Below are positions 1 to 6,429 of a DNA stretch of 64,000 nt, one piece after another (within the stretch, counting starts at the first letter, position 1; each line of letters starts with the position of its first letter). Made by a program: the position numbers and the translations under genes. The notes under the pieces were generated by a model. That model had not been told where the DNA came from. It was given only the letters and a program-made list of their open reading frames with translations, and ran no database searches. Origin of the DNA: an uncultured Faecalibacterium sp. (GTDB taxonomy: Bacteria > Bacillota > Clostridia > Oscillospirales > Ruminococcaceae); assembly GCA_934533135.1 (NCBI GenBank), contig CAKTBG010000006.1:18639-82638 (forward strand), in the 5' to 3' direction.

Positions 1-1
1 G

Positions 2-517
2 GTGCTGCGCCAGATCGCCCGGTTTTACATCTGGGTCATCCGCGGCACCCCCCTGCTGGTGCAGCTGTTCATCATCTTCTACGGCCTGCCCAGCGTCGGC
101 ATCATGCTGGACGCATTTCCGGCGGCGGTCATCGCCTTTGCGTTCAACGAGGGTGCCTACTGCGCCGAGACCATGCGCGGTGCGCTGGAAAGCGTGCCGC
201 AGGGTCAGCTGGAAGCCGGTTATTGTGTCGGCATGAGCTGGGGGCAGATCATGCGCCGCATCGTTCTGCCGCAGGCGTTCCGCACCGCGGTGCCCGCCCT
301 GTCCAACTCCCTTATCGGCATGATCAAAGATACCTCGCTGGCCTCCAACATCACGGTGGCCGAGCTGTTCATGGCGGGGCAGCGGGTGGCGGCGCGCACC
401 TATATTTTTCTGCCGATCTACTGCGAGGTCGCCGTGGTCTATCTGCTGTTCTGCACGGTCATCACCAAGCTGCAGGCTCTGTTGGAGCGTCAACTGAACG
501 CCCACGGGTTCCAGTGA
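2..517 (+). CDS. Amino-acid ABC transporter permease (5' end outside window)
   Basis: Inner-membrane permease of a polar amino-acid ABC importer (HisM/GlnP family). It shows the family signature RGTPLLVQLF near the start and the EAA loop around residues 68-95 (EAGYCVGMSWGQIMRRIVLPQA), which contacts the ATPase. Several hydrophobic segments follow. Only 171 residues are visible against about 215-230 for the family, so the first membrane segment lies upstream of the window and position 2 is probably an internal codon. The ATPase and binding lipoprotein genes follow 18 and about 830 bases later on the same strand, forming one operon. The amino acid transported cannot be told from sequence. Confidence 0.9.
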   Translation: MLRQIARFYIWVIRGTPLLVQLFIIFYGLPSVGIMLDAFPAAVIAFAFNEGAYCAETMRGALESVPQGQLEAGYCVGMSWGQIMRRIVLPQAFRTAVPALSNSLIGMIKDTSLASNITVAELFMAGQRVAARTYIFLPIYCEVAVVYLLFCTVITKLQALLERQLNAHGFQ

Positions 518-535
518 GAAAGGAGCGGAACATCC

Positions 536-1345
536 ATGGCAATGCTTGAGATCCAGAACATCCACAAATCCTTCCGGACGATGGAGCCGCGCAAGGGCAG
601 ACCCGGCCTCTGGGGGAAGCCCCGCCGGACGGTCCACACGCTGGACGTGCTCAAAGGGGTCGATCTGACCGTCAATAAGGGCGATGTCGTCGCCATCCTC
701 GGCCCCAGCGGTTCGGGCAAGACCACCCTGCTCCGCTGCCTGAACTTCCTCGAGACCGCCGACAGCGGCACGCTGGTGTTTGATGGGGAGCGGTTCGACC
801 TTGGCACCATCTCCAAAGCCGACATCGCCCGCCTGCGCCGCAAAACGGCCTTTGTGTTCCAGAACTACAACCTCTTCCGGAACAAGACCGCCCTGCAGAA
901 CGTTACCGAAGGTCTGATCGTGGCGCGCCGGATGCCCAAAGAGCAGGCCGACGCCATCGGCCGGAAAATGCTGGAAAAGGTCGGCCTCTCCGACCGGGCC
1001 GATGCCTATCCCCTCCAGCTGTCGGGCGGCCAGCAGCAACGCGTCGCCATTGCCCGCGCCCTTGCCACCGACCCCGAGATCCTCTACTTTGACGAGCCCA
1101 CCAGTGCCCTCGACCCGGAGCTGACCGGCGAAGTCCTCTCGGTCATGCGCCAGCTGGCCGAGGAGGGCATGACCATGCTGGTGGTCACCCACGAGATGGG
1201 CTTCGCCCGGAACGTCTCCTCCAAGACCGTCCTCATGGAGAACGGCGTGGTGGTGGAGGAAGCCCCCTCTGCCGCATTTTTTGCCAATCCCAGAGAAGAG
1301 CGCACCCGCGCCTTCCTGCAAAAGATCAATGAAAGGAATTTATAA
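536..1345 (+). CDS. Amino-acid ABC transporter ATP-binding protein
   Basis: Cytoplasmic ATPase of 269 residues that powers the importer encoded on both sides of it. It has Walker A GPSGSGKTT (residues 56-64), signature LSGGQQQR (about 162-169), Walker [13 protein letters not shown] (about 182-193) and a switch histidine in VVTHEMGF. An unusual basic stretch of about 20 residues (residues 14-34, MEPRKGRPGLWGKPRR) interrupts the N-terminal beta region compared with GlnQ. A GGAG ribosome-binding site lies just before the ATG. The binding-protein gene begins 2 bases after the stop, so the two are probably translationally coupled. Confidence 0.93.
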   Translation: MAMLEIQNIHKSFRTMEPRKGRPGLWGKPRRTVHTLDVLKGVDLTVNKGDVVAILGPSGSGKTTLLRCLNFLETADSGTLVFDGERFDLGTISKADIARLRRKTAFVFQNYNLFRNKTALQNVTEGLIVARRMPKEQADAIGRKMLEKVGLSDRADAYPLQLSGGQQQRVAIARALATDPEILYFDEPTSALDPELTGEVLSVMRQLAEEGMTMLVVTHEMGFARNVSSKTVLMENGVVVEEAPSAAFFANPREERTRAFLQKINERNL

Positions 1346-1347
1346 GA

Positions 1348-2208
1348 ATGAGAAGAAGAACCTTTATTTCGATGATGGGTTTCATGGCAGCCGCAGGCGT
1401 CCTGACGCTGGCGGGCTGCTCCTCTAACAACAGCGGCAGCTCCGCCGCAGGCTCTGCAGCTTCCGGCAGTGCATCTTCTGCCGCCGCTGCCGACGATCAG
1501 CTGGCTGCCATCCAGAACCGCGGCACCCTGATCGTGGCTCTCGAGGGTGCATGGCAGCCGTGGAGCTTCCATGATGCCAGCGACACGCTGGTGGGCTACG
1601 ATGTTGAGGTCTCCCGCGCCATCGCCGAAAAGCTGGGCGTGGAGCCGGATTACGTCGAGAGCGACTGGGACAGCCTGTTTGCCGGTCTGGACGCAGGCCG
1701 TTACGATCTGGTCTGCAACGGCGTGGAGGTCACCGAGGAACGCGCCAAGACCTACGATTTCACCACCCCTTACGCCTACATCCACACCGCACTGGCCGTC
1801 AAGAAGGACAACGACACCATCACCCGTTTTGAGGATCTGAAGGGCAAGACCACGGCCAACAGCCTCGCTTCCACCTATATGGAGCTGGCCGAGAGCTACG
1901 GTGCCACCGTGCAGGGCATCGACACGCTGGAAGAGACCATCCAGCTGCTGACCGCCGGCCGCATTGACGCCACCCTGAACGCCGACGTCTCCTTCTACGA
2001 TTACCTGAACGTCCATCCGGACGCAGATTTCAAGATCGTGGCACAGACCGAGGAAGCCTCCCATGTGGCCATCCCCCTGCGCAAGGGCGAGGCCTCGGCT
2101 TCCCTGCTGGAAGCCATCAACACCGCCATCGACGCGCTGCGTGCCGACGGCACCCTGACCGAGATCTCCGAGCGTTACTTCGGGCAGGACATCTCCAGCG
2201 AAAACTGA
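1348..2208 (+). CDS. Amino-acid ABC transporter substrate-binding lipoprotein
   Basis: Extracellular solute receptor (SBP_bac_3 family), 286 residues. The signal peptide ends in a lipobox (LTLAGC), so Cys24 is predicted to be lipidated. A Ser/Ala-rich flexible linker follows (about residues 25-48). The mature domain begins around IQNRGTLIVALEGAWQPW and has the typical GYDVEVSRAIAEKLG and YDLVCNGVEVTEERAKTYDF blocks of this family. It is the last gene of the importer operon and is followed by a strong terminator. The ligand is not determinable here. Confidence 0.92.
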   Translation: MRRRTFISMMGFMAAAGVLTLAGCSSNNSGSSAAGSAASGSASSAAAADDQLAAIQNRGTLIVALEGAWQPWSFHDASDTLVGYDVEVSRAIAEKLGVEPDYVESDWDSLFAGLDAGRYDLVCNGVEVTEERAKTYDFTTPYAYIHTALAVKKDNDTITRFEDLKGKTTANSLASTYMELAESYGATVQGIDTLEETIQLLTAGRIDATLNADVSFYDYLNVHPDADFKIVAQTEEASHVAIPLRKGEASASLLEAINTAIDALRADGTLTEISERYFGQDISSEN

Positions 2209-2227
2209 TTTTCTCCTGAAATAGCGC

Positions 2228-2268
2228 AAGGCCCTCACGGTGCATCTGCTGCCGTGAGGGCCTTGTTT
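2228..2268 (+). terminator. Intrinsic terminator after the amino-acid ABC operon
   Basis: Perfect 13-bp stem (AAGGCCCTCACGG at 2228-2240 with its complement at 2252-2264), 11-base loop and a short T-run. The 255-bp repeat element begins directly at its end. Confidence 0.9.
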
Positions 2269-2523
2269 TGGGTAGCTTGAGCGAGCGACAACCACCAGCT
2301 CTGCTGGTGGAGTAGAAAATGCTTTAGCTATAAGATTCAAGCGAAGCGAGATGACAGAGAAATTGTCATCTTAGAAGATGCACTTTGCAACATAGCTCGT
2401 TAGAGCGGTAGGGCAGGTAATGCAGATGAAAGATGCTTGCTCGTGGCCCCTTAAGGGGCTTTGCCAGTAAGGTGCCCTTCTAGGGCTTACTCAAGCCACC
2501 GGCTCAGCCGGTGGTTTTGACTC
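2269..2523 (-). mobile_element. 255-bp non-autonomous element, copy 1 (IS200/IS605-like PATE candidate)
   Basis: A 255-bp block that reads as an exact reverse complement of 35934-36188. Each end carries a hairpin: ACCACCGGCTGAGCCGGTGG at the end nearer 2523, and CCACCAGCAGAGCTGGTGG near 2290-2310. The interior has further small palindromes (for example GCCCCTTAAGGGGC) and no open reading frame of note. Subterminal hairpins without target duplication and without long terminal inverted repeats fit palindrome-associated elements mobilised by IS200/IS605 transposases. No transposase is present in the window. It fills the gap between two convergent genes. The family assignment is an inference. Confidence 0.65.
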
Positions 2524-2527
2524 TTGC

Positions 2528-2788
2528 TCAGTTCTTTGCCGTAATGGAATCCCACCAGTTCTTGCAGGCGGTGCCGGCATCTTCCCATGTCTTCGGGCTG
2601 AAGATGCTCAGGATTTTGACCGCCGCAAATGCAGCAACACCGGTCAACGCAGCCGACACGCCGACCGCGACAACGGCCTTGACCGCCGTTTCCGCGACGT
2701 CCGCAGCAGAGCCGCCGTCGACATACATCATCTCTTCTTCGTTCATCATAGCGCAGTTGGTGGGAAGCTTCATCATTTCGTTTTTCAT
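2528..2788 (-). CDS. Double-glycine-leader peptide, bacteriocin-like
   Basis: An 86-residue protein whose N-terminal 26 residues look like a double-glycine leader (acidic MNEEEMMYVDGG ending at Gly-Gly). The mature part is small, Ala/Val-rich and hydrophobic (about residues 27-66, including VGVSAALTGVAAFAAVKIL), with a Trp-rich amphipathic tail. This layout is that of class II bacteriocin or peptide-pheromone precursors, cut and exported by C39-peptidase ABC transporters; none is encoded in this window, nor is an obvious immunity protein. A GGAG site lies 9 bases before the ATG. It lies downstream of a two-component locus on the same strand. Function is inferred from the leader only. Confidence 0.6.
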   Translation of the reverse strand: MKNEMMKLPTNCAMMNEEEMMYVDGGSAADVAETAVKAVVAVGVSAALTGVAAFAAVKILSIFSPKTWEDAGTACKNWWDSITAKN

Positions 2789-2830
2789 CGTTCAAATCTC
2801 CTATGTTGTTTTTTATTTTGTTTGCTAATT

Positions 2831-2836
2831 GGCATA
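2831..2836 (-). promoter_or_regulatory. Possible -10 (TATGCC) of the double-glycine peptide gene
   Basis: On the minus strand TATGCC lies about 42 bases before the ATG and resembles the -10 (TATGCT) of the nearby response-regulator promoter. No good -35 is visible, because a palindromic repeat starts about 10 bases upstream. Weak evidence. Confidence 0.25.
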
Positions 2837-2843
2837 CTCTTCC

Positions 2844-3006
2844 AGTCACAGCTTCGCTGTGCCAGCCCCCTCTAAGAGGGAGCCTCTGAGTTAACGGTTA
2901 GCTGTAAAAGCCTCCCTCCCGGAGAAACACTCCCTCCGGCCGGAGGGAGATGTCTCGAAGAGACAGAGGGCGGATGGGTGGCATCGCGCAGCGATGACGG
3001 AAGGAG
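2844..3006. repeat. Palindromic intergenic repeat cluster R1
   Basis: Composite of short hairpin modules also found elsewhere in the window: CACAGCTTCGCTGTG, CTCCCTCCGGCCGGAGGGAG, TCTCTTCGAGA-type and GGCATCGCGCAGCGATGACGG. It sits between the peptide gene and a degenerate copy of the phased GTTTG box. Confidence 0.75.
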
Positions 3007-3009
3007 TTT

Positions 3010-3039
3010 TTAACAGTTCTGTTTGAGAAATGTTAATCC
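3010..3039 (-). promoter_or_regulatory. Degenerate response-regulator box (site A)
   Basis: Contains GTTTGAGAAAT followed by GTTAATCC (3021-3039), matching the last repeat and tail of sites B and C. The preceding 11-mer (TTAACAGTTCT) is degenerate, and no -10 lies at the expected distance. TTAACA and TGTTAA also form a loose inverted repeat across the site. It abuts the stop codon of the 3040-3627 gene. Confidence 0.4.
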
Positions 3040-3627
3040 TCACTTCAACCCTTTCGTCAGGGGGATGAGGCAGAGCAGACCGACGATGCCGACCAGACCG
3101 ATAAGGATACCCTGCACCATATAGCCGAAGACCATGCACAGGCACATGCCAACGCCCAGCAGCAGTGCGCCGACCACAGCCAGCGCAATGGTCGCCAGTG
3201 TCTTACCGCTGAGGTGGATGGGCTCCTTGCCCTCCATCCGACGCCAGATAACGAGGTCCGCCAGCAGAACGGCCAGGCCGATGACGCCGCAGATGATGCC
3301 TTGCTGGAACATGTTCCACTCGGTCAGGGTCGTCATGCACATGCCCAGTGCGAAGAACACGACACCAACGGTGCCAAGGATGAGTGCGACAAAATTGCTC
3401 TTTTTCATTGTTTCTTTCTCCTGTCTTTCGTGATGTTTGTAGGTTGCTTTCTTCCCGTAGGGTCTGCGTCCCGCCGGTTCGTCCTCGTCGACTTCCTCAA
3501 GGAAGCGGTCGACAAAGGCTTTCTCGATCTTCCGATAGGTATTGATGACGTCATACTCGATTTTGTAGTATGCGTCCATCACGGCGTTGCCGATGATGCC
3601 CGGCTTGATGCGGTACTTCTTTGCCAT
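3040..3627 (-). CDS. Small membrane protein, possibly two gene products in one frame
   Basis: One open frame of 195 residues. The first about 70 residues are soluble and charged (MAKKYRIKPGIIGNAVMDAYYKIE onward). After a basic linker comes an independent-looking unit starting MKKSNFVALILGTVG, with four hydrophobic segments to the C-terminus. The internal ATG at 3408 is preceded by its own GGAG site (acaGGAGaaagaaaca), so two proteins may be made from one frame, or two ancestral genes may have fused. The upstream promoter carries three phased 11-bp GTTTG repeats shared with the two-component promoter, so it is probably a target of that regulator. Product unknown. Confidence 0.65.
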   Translation of the reverse strand: MAKKYRIKPGIIGNAVMDAYYKIEYDVINTYRKIEKAFVDRFLEEVDEDEPAGRRPYGKKATYKHHERQEKETMKKSNFVALILGTVGVVFFALGMCMTTLTEWNMFQQGIICGVIGLAVLLADLVIWRRMEGKEPIHLSGKTLATIALAVVGALLLGVGMCLCMVFGYMVQGILIGLVGIVGLLCLIPLTKGLK

Positions 3628-3680
3628 GCTACATTTTCCTTTCCCGTGTTGGGTGTTGGGTGTCCGATGTTTACGAGAGG

Positions 3681-3737
3681 ATTCTATCGCCCCTCTGTTT
3701 GCGAATCGTTTGGCTTTTGTTTGAGAAGTGTTAATTC
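3681..3737 (-). promoter_or_regulatory. Promoter with phased response-regulator box (site B)
   Basis: Plus-strand reading gives GTTTGCGAATC, GTTTGGCTTTT and GTTTGAGAAGT, three consecutive 11-mers from 3697 to 3729, then GTTAATTC. On the minus strand a TAGAAT -10 (3681-3686) lies exactly 10 bp from the nearest GTTTG. The same layout occurs at site C. An OmpR-family activator binding phased repeats over the -35 region is the natural reading. Confidence 0.7.
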
Positions 3738-3793
3738 AAAAATGGCACAAAAAATCCCTCTCCATCCCGAAGGACAGAGAGGGCCGTGCGTGC

Positions 3794-4321
3794 TTACAGC
3801 AGTGTATTTCCCTTTTCACAGAGGGTATAAAGTTCTTCCATTTTCGTCTCGATGAAGGGCGTCACCTGCTTTGTCTTTTTCTCCCGGACGAACCGGTAGA
3901 CGAACCGGGGAGCCACCCACCCGGCAAAGGCCGGAACTGCCAGCAAGACGCACAGCATGCTATTGGGTGGTTTTGCCGTGACCGCGAACACCGACCCGGC
4001 CATGAACGCCGTGCCGAGAATCGCAATACCGCTCGCCCAGAGCTTTGCTGTGGTGGTCTTGGAGCGTTCCAGCGCGGCGATCTCCTCAAGGTTTGCTTCA
4101 AAATGCCGCTGCAACCGGGTCAGCTCGGTCTTGTTCACGATTTTCCGGTCACGCTTGAGTTTCAGGGTGACTTTGCCGCCGCTTTCCTGCATCGGGAAGT
4201 TCTCGTCCGGCTGCCAGCCAAAGCTTTCGTAGCCGTCCAGATAGAGCAACGCCTTTTCACTGCGCACCGAAACTTCCTTATACTCATACACGGTACGGTT
4301 TTGTTTCTGCATCTCGCTCAT
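3794..4321 (-). CDS. Hypothetical membrane protein of the two-component operon
   Basis: A 175-residue protein I do not recognise. A soluble N-terminal half of about 95 residues (with EVSVRSEKALLYLDGYESFGW) precedes two membrane segments at about 98-115 and 120-140, and a basic tail follows. Its ATG overlaps the stop of the histidine kinase gene (ATGA), which indicates translational coupling and a role tied to the kinase, for example as an accessory or output protein. That role is inference from position alone. Confidence 0.7.
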   Translation of the reverse strand: MSEMQKQNRTVYEYKEVSVRSEKALLYLDGYESFGWQPDENFPMQESGGKVTLKLKRDRKIVNKTELTRLQRHFEANLEEIAALERSKTTTAKLWASGIAILGTAFMAGSVFAVTAKPPNSMLCVLLAVPAFAGWVAPRFVYRFVREKKTKQVTPFIETKMEELYTLCEKGNTLL

Positions 4322-5406
4322 TCCGTATTCTCCTTCCCGTGTTCTGCCAGCGGCAGGCGAACGGTAAAGACCGAGCCTTTTTCCGGTTCGCTTTCCACCG
4401 TGATGCTGCCCTCCGACAGTTCAAGAATTCGTTTCACCAGTGCCAGACCAAGGCCGTTTCCCTGTGTGGCGTGGCTGGTATCACCCTGATAAAACTTATC
4501 GAAGATACGTTTCGTTGTTTCTTTTGTCATGCCGCAGCCACTATCCTTGACCGCTATCCGCACCCGTCCATCTTCCGTCCTCTGGGTCAGGGTGACGGTT
4601 CCACCCTCGGGCGTGAATTTGATGGCGTTGGACAGCAGATTCGTCCAGACCAGTTCCGTCAGATCCGGGTCGGCGTAGACCAGCGCGCTGTCTTCCAGAT
4701 CGGCCTCGAAGTCAAGGTTCTTCTTTTCCCAGCTGTCCTCAAACTGCACCGCACATTCGCAGAGCTGTGCGCAGACGTCGAACGCTTCCGGCATCGGGCG
4801 GATGGTCTGTTTTTCGAGCTTGTTCAGCTTGAGCATATTCTGGATGAGGTTCGAGAGCCGCCGGGATGCCGAGAGGATGTTTTCCACCGATTCCTGTTGA
4901 TTTTCATCCAGTTGGCCGTTTTTTTTCAGCAGTTCCGCATTGCTATGGATAACGGCCAGAGGCGACTTGAATTCATGTGATACATCCGAAAAAAAGTCCG
5001 TTTTCAGCGTCTCGATGCTTCCCAGTTCCTCCACCATCTTGTCAAAGTCCAGAATCATTTGGTCGAGGTAATCCGTCTTGTCCGGCGTGTGGATGGGCGG
5101 CACATAGACCGAGAAATTCCCCTCCGCCACCTGCCGGGTCGCCTTTGCCAGCATCAGCATCGGTTCCTCATAGGTCTTGCGGATCTTTTTCCGGGTGAAC
5201 AGGGTCAGGCCGACTGCAACAAGCCCCCAGTACAGGAGTGGGATAGAGACCTGTACCCAGTCCGGCCAGGCAAGGCTGTTCATGCCAACGATCAGCCCCG
5301 TGTGGATGCCTGACATCAGAAACAAAACACCCAGATAGACAAAAAACAGCGACGGCGGAAAAATGCTTCTCTGCCGGACGCCTTTCCAGAATTCCTCCGC
5401 ACTCAT
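4318..5406 (-). CDS. Sensor histidine kinase
   Basis: Membrane-bound HisKA/HATPase_c kinase of 362 residues. Two N-terminal membrane segments (about 18-39 and 53-70) enclose only a very short external loop, so it is probably an intramembrane-sensing type that detects envelope state or a peptide. A HAMP region follows (with QVAEGNFSVYVP). The H-box is DVSHEFKSPLAVIHSN, the N-box NLLSNAIKFTPEGG, and the G-boxes are DSGCGM and GNGLGLALVKRI. The gene overlaps the response regulator by 4 bases upstream and the membrane-protein gene by 4 bases downstream, so the three genes form one unit. Confidence 0.93.
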   Translation of the reverse strand: MSAEEFWKGVRQRSIFPPSLFFVYLGVLFLMSGIHTGLIVGMNSLAWPDWVQVSIPLLYWGLVAVGLTLFTRKKIRKTYEEPMLMLAKATRQVAEGNFSVYVPPIHTPDKTDYLDQMILDFDKMVEELGSIETLKTDFFSDVSHEFKSPLAVIHSNAELLKKNGQLDENQQESVENILSASRRLSNLIQNMLKLNKLEKQTIRPMPEAFDVCAQLCECAVQFEDSWEKKNLDFEADLEDSALVYADPDLTELVWTNLLSNAIKFTPEGGTVTLTQRTEDGRVRIAVKDSGCGMTKETTKRIFDKFYQGDTSHATQGNGLGLALVKRILELSEGSITVESEPEKGSVFTVRLPLAEHGKENTE

Positions 5407-6074
5407 ACCAGCACCGCCTTGTAACCCAAACCGCGCACCGTCTTTATCTCAAAGCCGTCGCAGGCCGAACATTTATCCCGAAGCTTGGTGATATACACAT
5501 CCACGGCACGCAGACTTGTCTCGCTGTCCAGCCCCCAGAACTCATCCATCAGCTGCGCCCGGGTAAAGGTCTTTTTGGGGTAGGAGAGCAGCTTATATAA
5601 AATATTGAACTCCCGTGTCGCGAATGGTACTTCTTCGCCGTCAATTTCCACCGTCATGGCGTCGGCGTCCATCGTCAGGTTGCCGACAGTCAGCTTCCGT
5701 TCCGCCTCGATGTTCGCCCGGCGGAGCAGCGCGCGGACACGCATTTCCAGCTCGGCCAGCTCGATGGGCTTTACCATATAGTCGTCAATGCCCAGCCGGA
5801 ACCCCTTCTGTTTGGACGGCAGGTCATCCTTTGCCGACATGAACAGAATTGGAATGTGCTTGTTCACCTGCCGCACCGACTGGGCAAAGGCGAAGCCGTC
5901 GATCTCCGGCATCATGATATCCGACACGATGAGGTCATACAGGCTGTTGTACAGTTCATCGTAGGCTTCCCGTGCGTTCAACATCCCTTTCGCCGTAAAA
6001 CCGCAGTCGTTCATGTAATTGCAGACCGCCTTGTTCAGCTTGGGGTCATCGTCTACGACCAGAATATGGACCAT
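5403..6074 (-). CDS. OmpR-family response regulator
   Basis: A 223-residue regulator: receiver domain (acidic pair in VVDDDP, phospho-acceptor in LIVSDIMMP, switch Lys in YMVKPIEL) then a winged-helix DNA-binding domain (about 125-223, FATREFNILYKLLSYP and VDVYITKLRDK). The ATG at 6074 is chosen because GGGAGG lies 8 bases before it; an in-frame GTG at 6092 overlaps that site. Partner of the adjacent kinase. The promoter upstream carries phased GTTTG repeats, suggesting autoregulation. Confidence 0.94.
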   Translation of the reverse strand: MVHILVVDDDPKLNKAVCNYMNDCGFTAKGMLNAREAYDELYNSLYDLIVSDIMMPEIDGFAFAQSVRQVNKHIPILFMSAKDDLPSKQKGFRLGIDDYMVKPIELAELEMRVRALLRRANIEAERKLTVGNLTMDADAMTVEIDGEEVPFATREFNILYKLLSYPKKTFTRAQLMDEFWGLDSETSLRAVDVYITKLRDKCSACDGFEIKTVRGLGYKAVLV

Positions 6075-6112
6075 CCATTTTTCCTCCCTCACGCTCTTGA
6101 TACGTTATTCAT

Positions 6113-6169
6113 AGCATAAACGCCCTGCGTTTGACAAGTGTTTGAGTTTTGTTTCAGAATTGTTAATTC
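6113..6169 (-). promoter_or_regulatory. Promoter with phased response-regulator box (site C)
   Basis: GTTTGACAAGT, GTTTGAGTTTT and GTTTCAGAATT run without gaps from 6129 to 6161, then GTTAATTC. The minus-strand -10 TATGCT (6113-6118) is 10 bp from the first GTTTG, as at site B. This is the promoter of the two-component operon. Confidence 0.72.
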
Positions 6170-6275
6170 TCGTCCTGCCGGATTTCTCTTTTTCAGGCTG
6201 CTCTGATTGCGTCTTTTCTGCCCCGTTTGAAAAACCGCACAATTTTTCGACCTTTATTTTGGATAAATCGCCGTC

Positions 6276-6304
6276 TTGAAAAACATGAACAAACTGTGTA
6301 TACT
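6276..6304 (+). promoter_or_regulatory. Promoter of the licT gene
   Basis: TTGAAA (6276-6281), 17-bp spacer, TATACT (6299-6304). It leads into the antiterminator leader. Confidence 0.75.
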
Positions 6305-6325
6305 AAAGTCAATCAATCGGAACGC

Positions 6326-6407
6326 GGTTTGTTACTCTCTGGAGGCTTTTCCGCAAAGACAATAGTAAGGGTTTACTATCTCTTTGTGTGGTCGTCCGGA
6401 GATTTTT
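6326..6407 (+). promoter_or_regulatory. RAT antiterminator with overlapping terminator (licT leader)
   Basis: Positions 6326-6352 (GGTTTGTTACTC then GGAGGCTTTTCC) resemble the ribonucleic antiterminator bound by BglG/LicT proteins. The segment TCTCTGGA (6336-6343) inside it can instead pair with TCCGGAGA (6395-6402) in front of five T residues, enclosing a second hairpin (CAAAGA with TCTTTG). The two folds exclude each other, as in known LicT leaders. It precedes the licT gene itself, so autoregulation by antitermination is likely. Confidence 0.6.
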
Positions 6408-6429
6408 CGTTCAATGGAGGATTTTCCCT

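Noticed and set aside
1084-2340. A long open frame on the minus strand opposite the ABC ATPase and binding protein
   Set aside because: It is a high-GC antisense shadow: no family match, no ribosome-binding site, and it crosses a terminator and the repeat element.
2528-2788. Calling a complete bacteriocin cluster
   Set aside because: Only the precursor-like peptide is present; no C39 transporter, modification enzyme or recognised immunity gene lies in the window.
2844-3006. Attenuator or riboswitch for the double-glycine peptide gene
   Set aside because: The same hairpin modules recur at unrelated loci across the window, so this is a dispersed repeat rather than a gene-specific leader.
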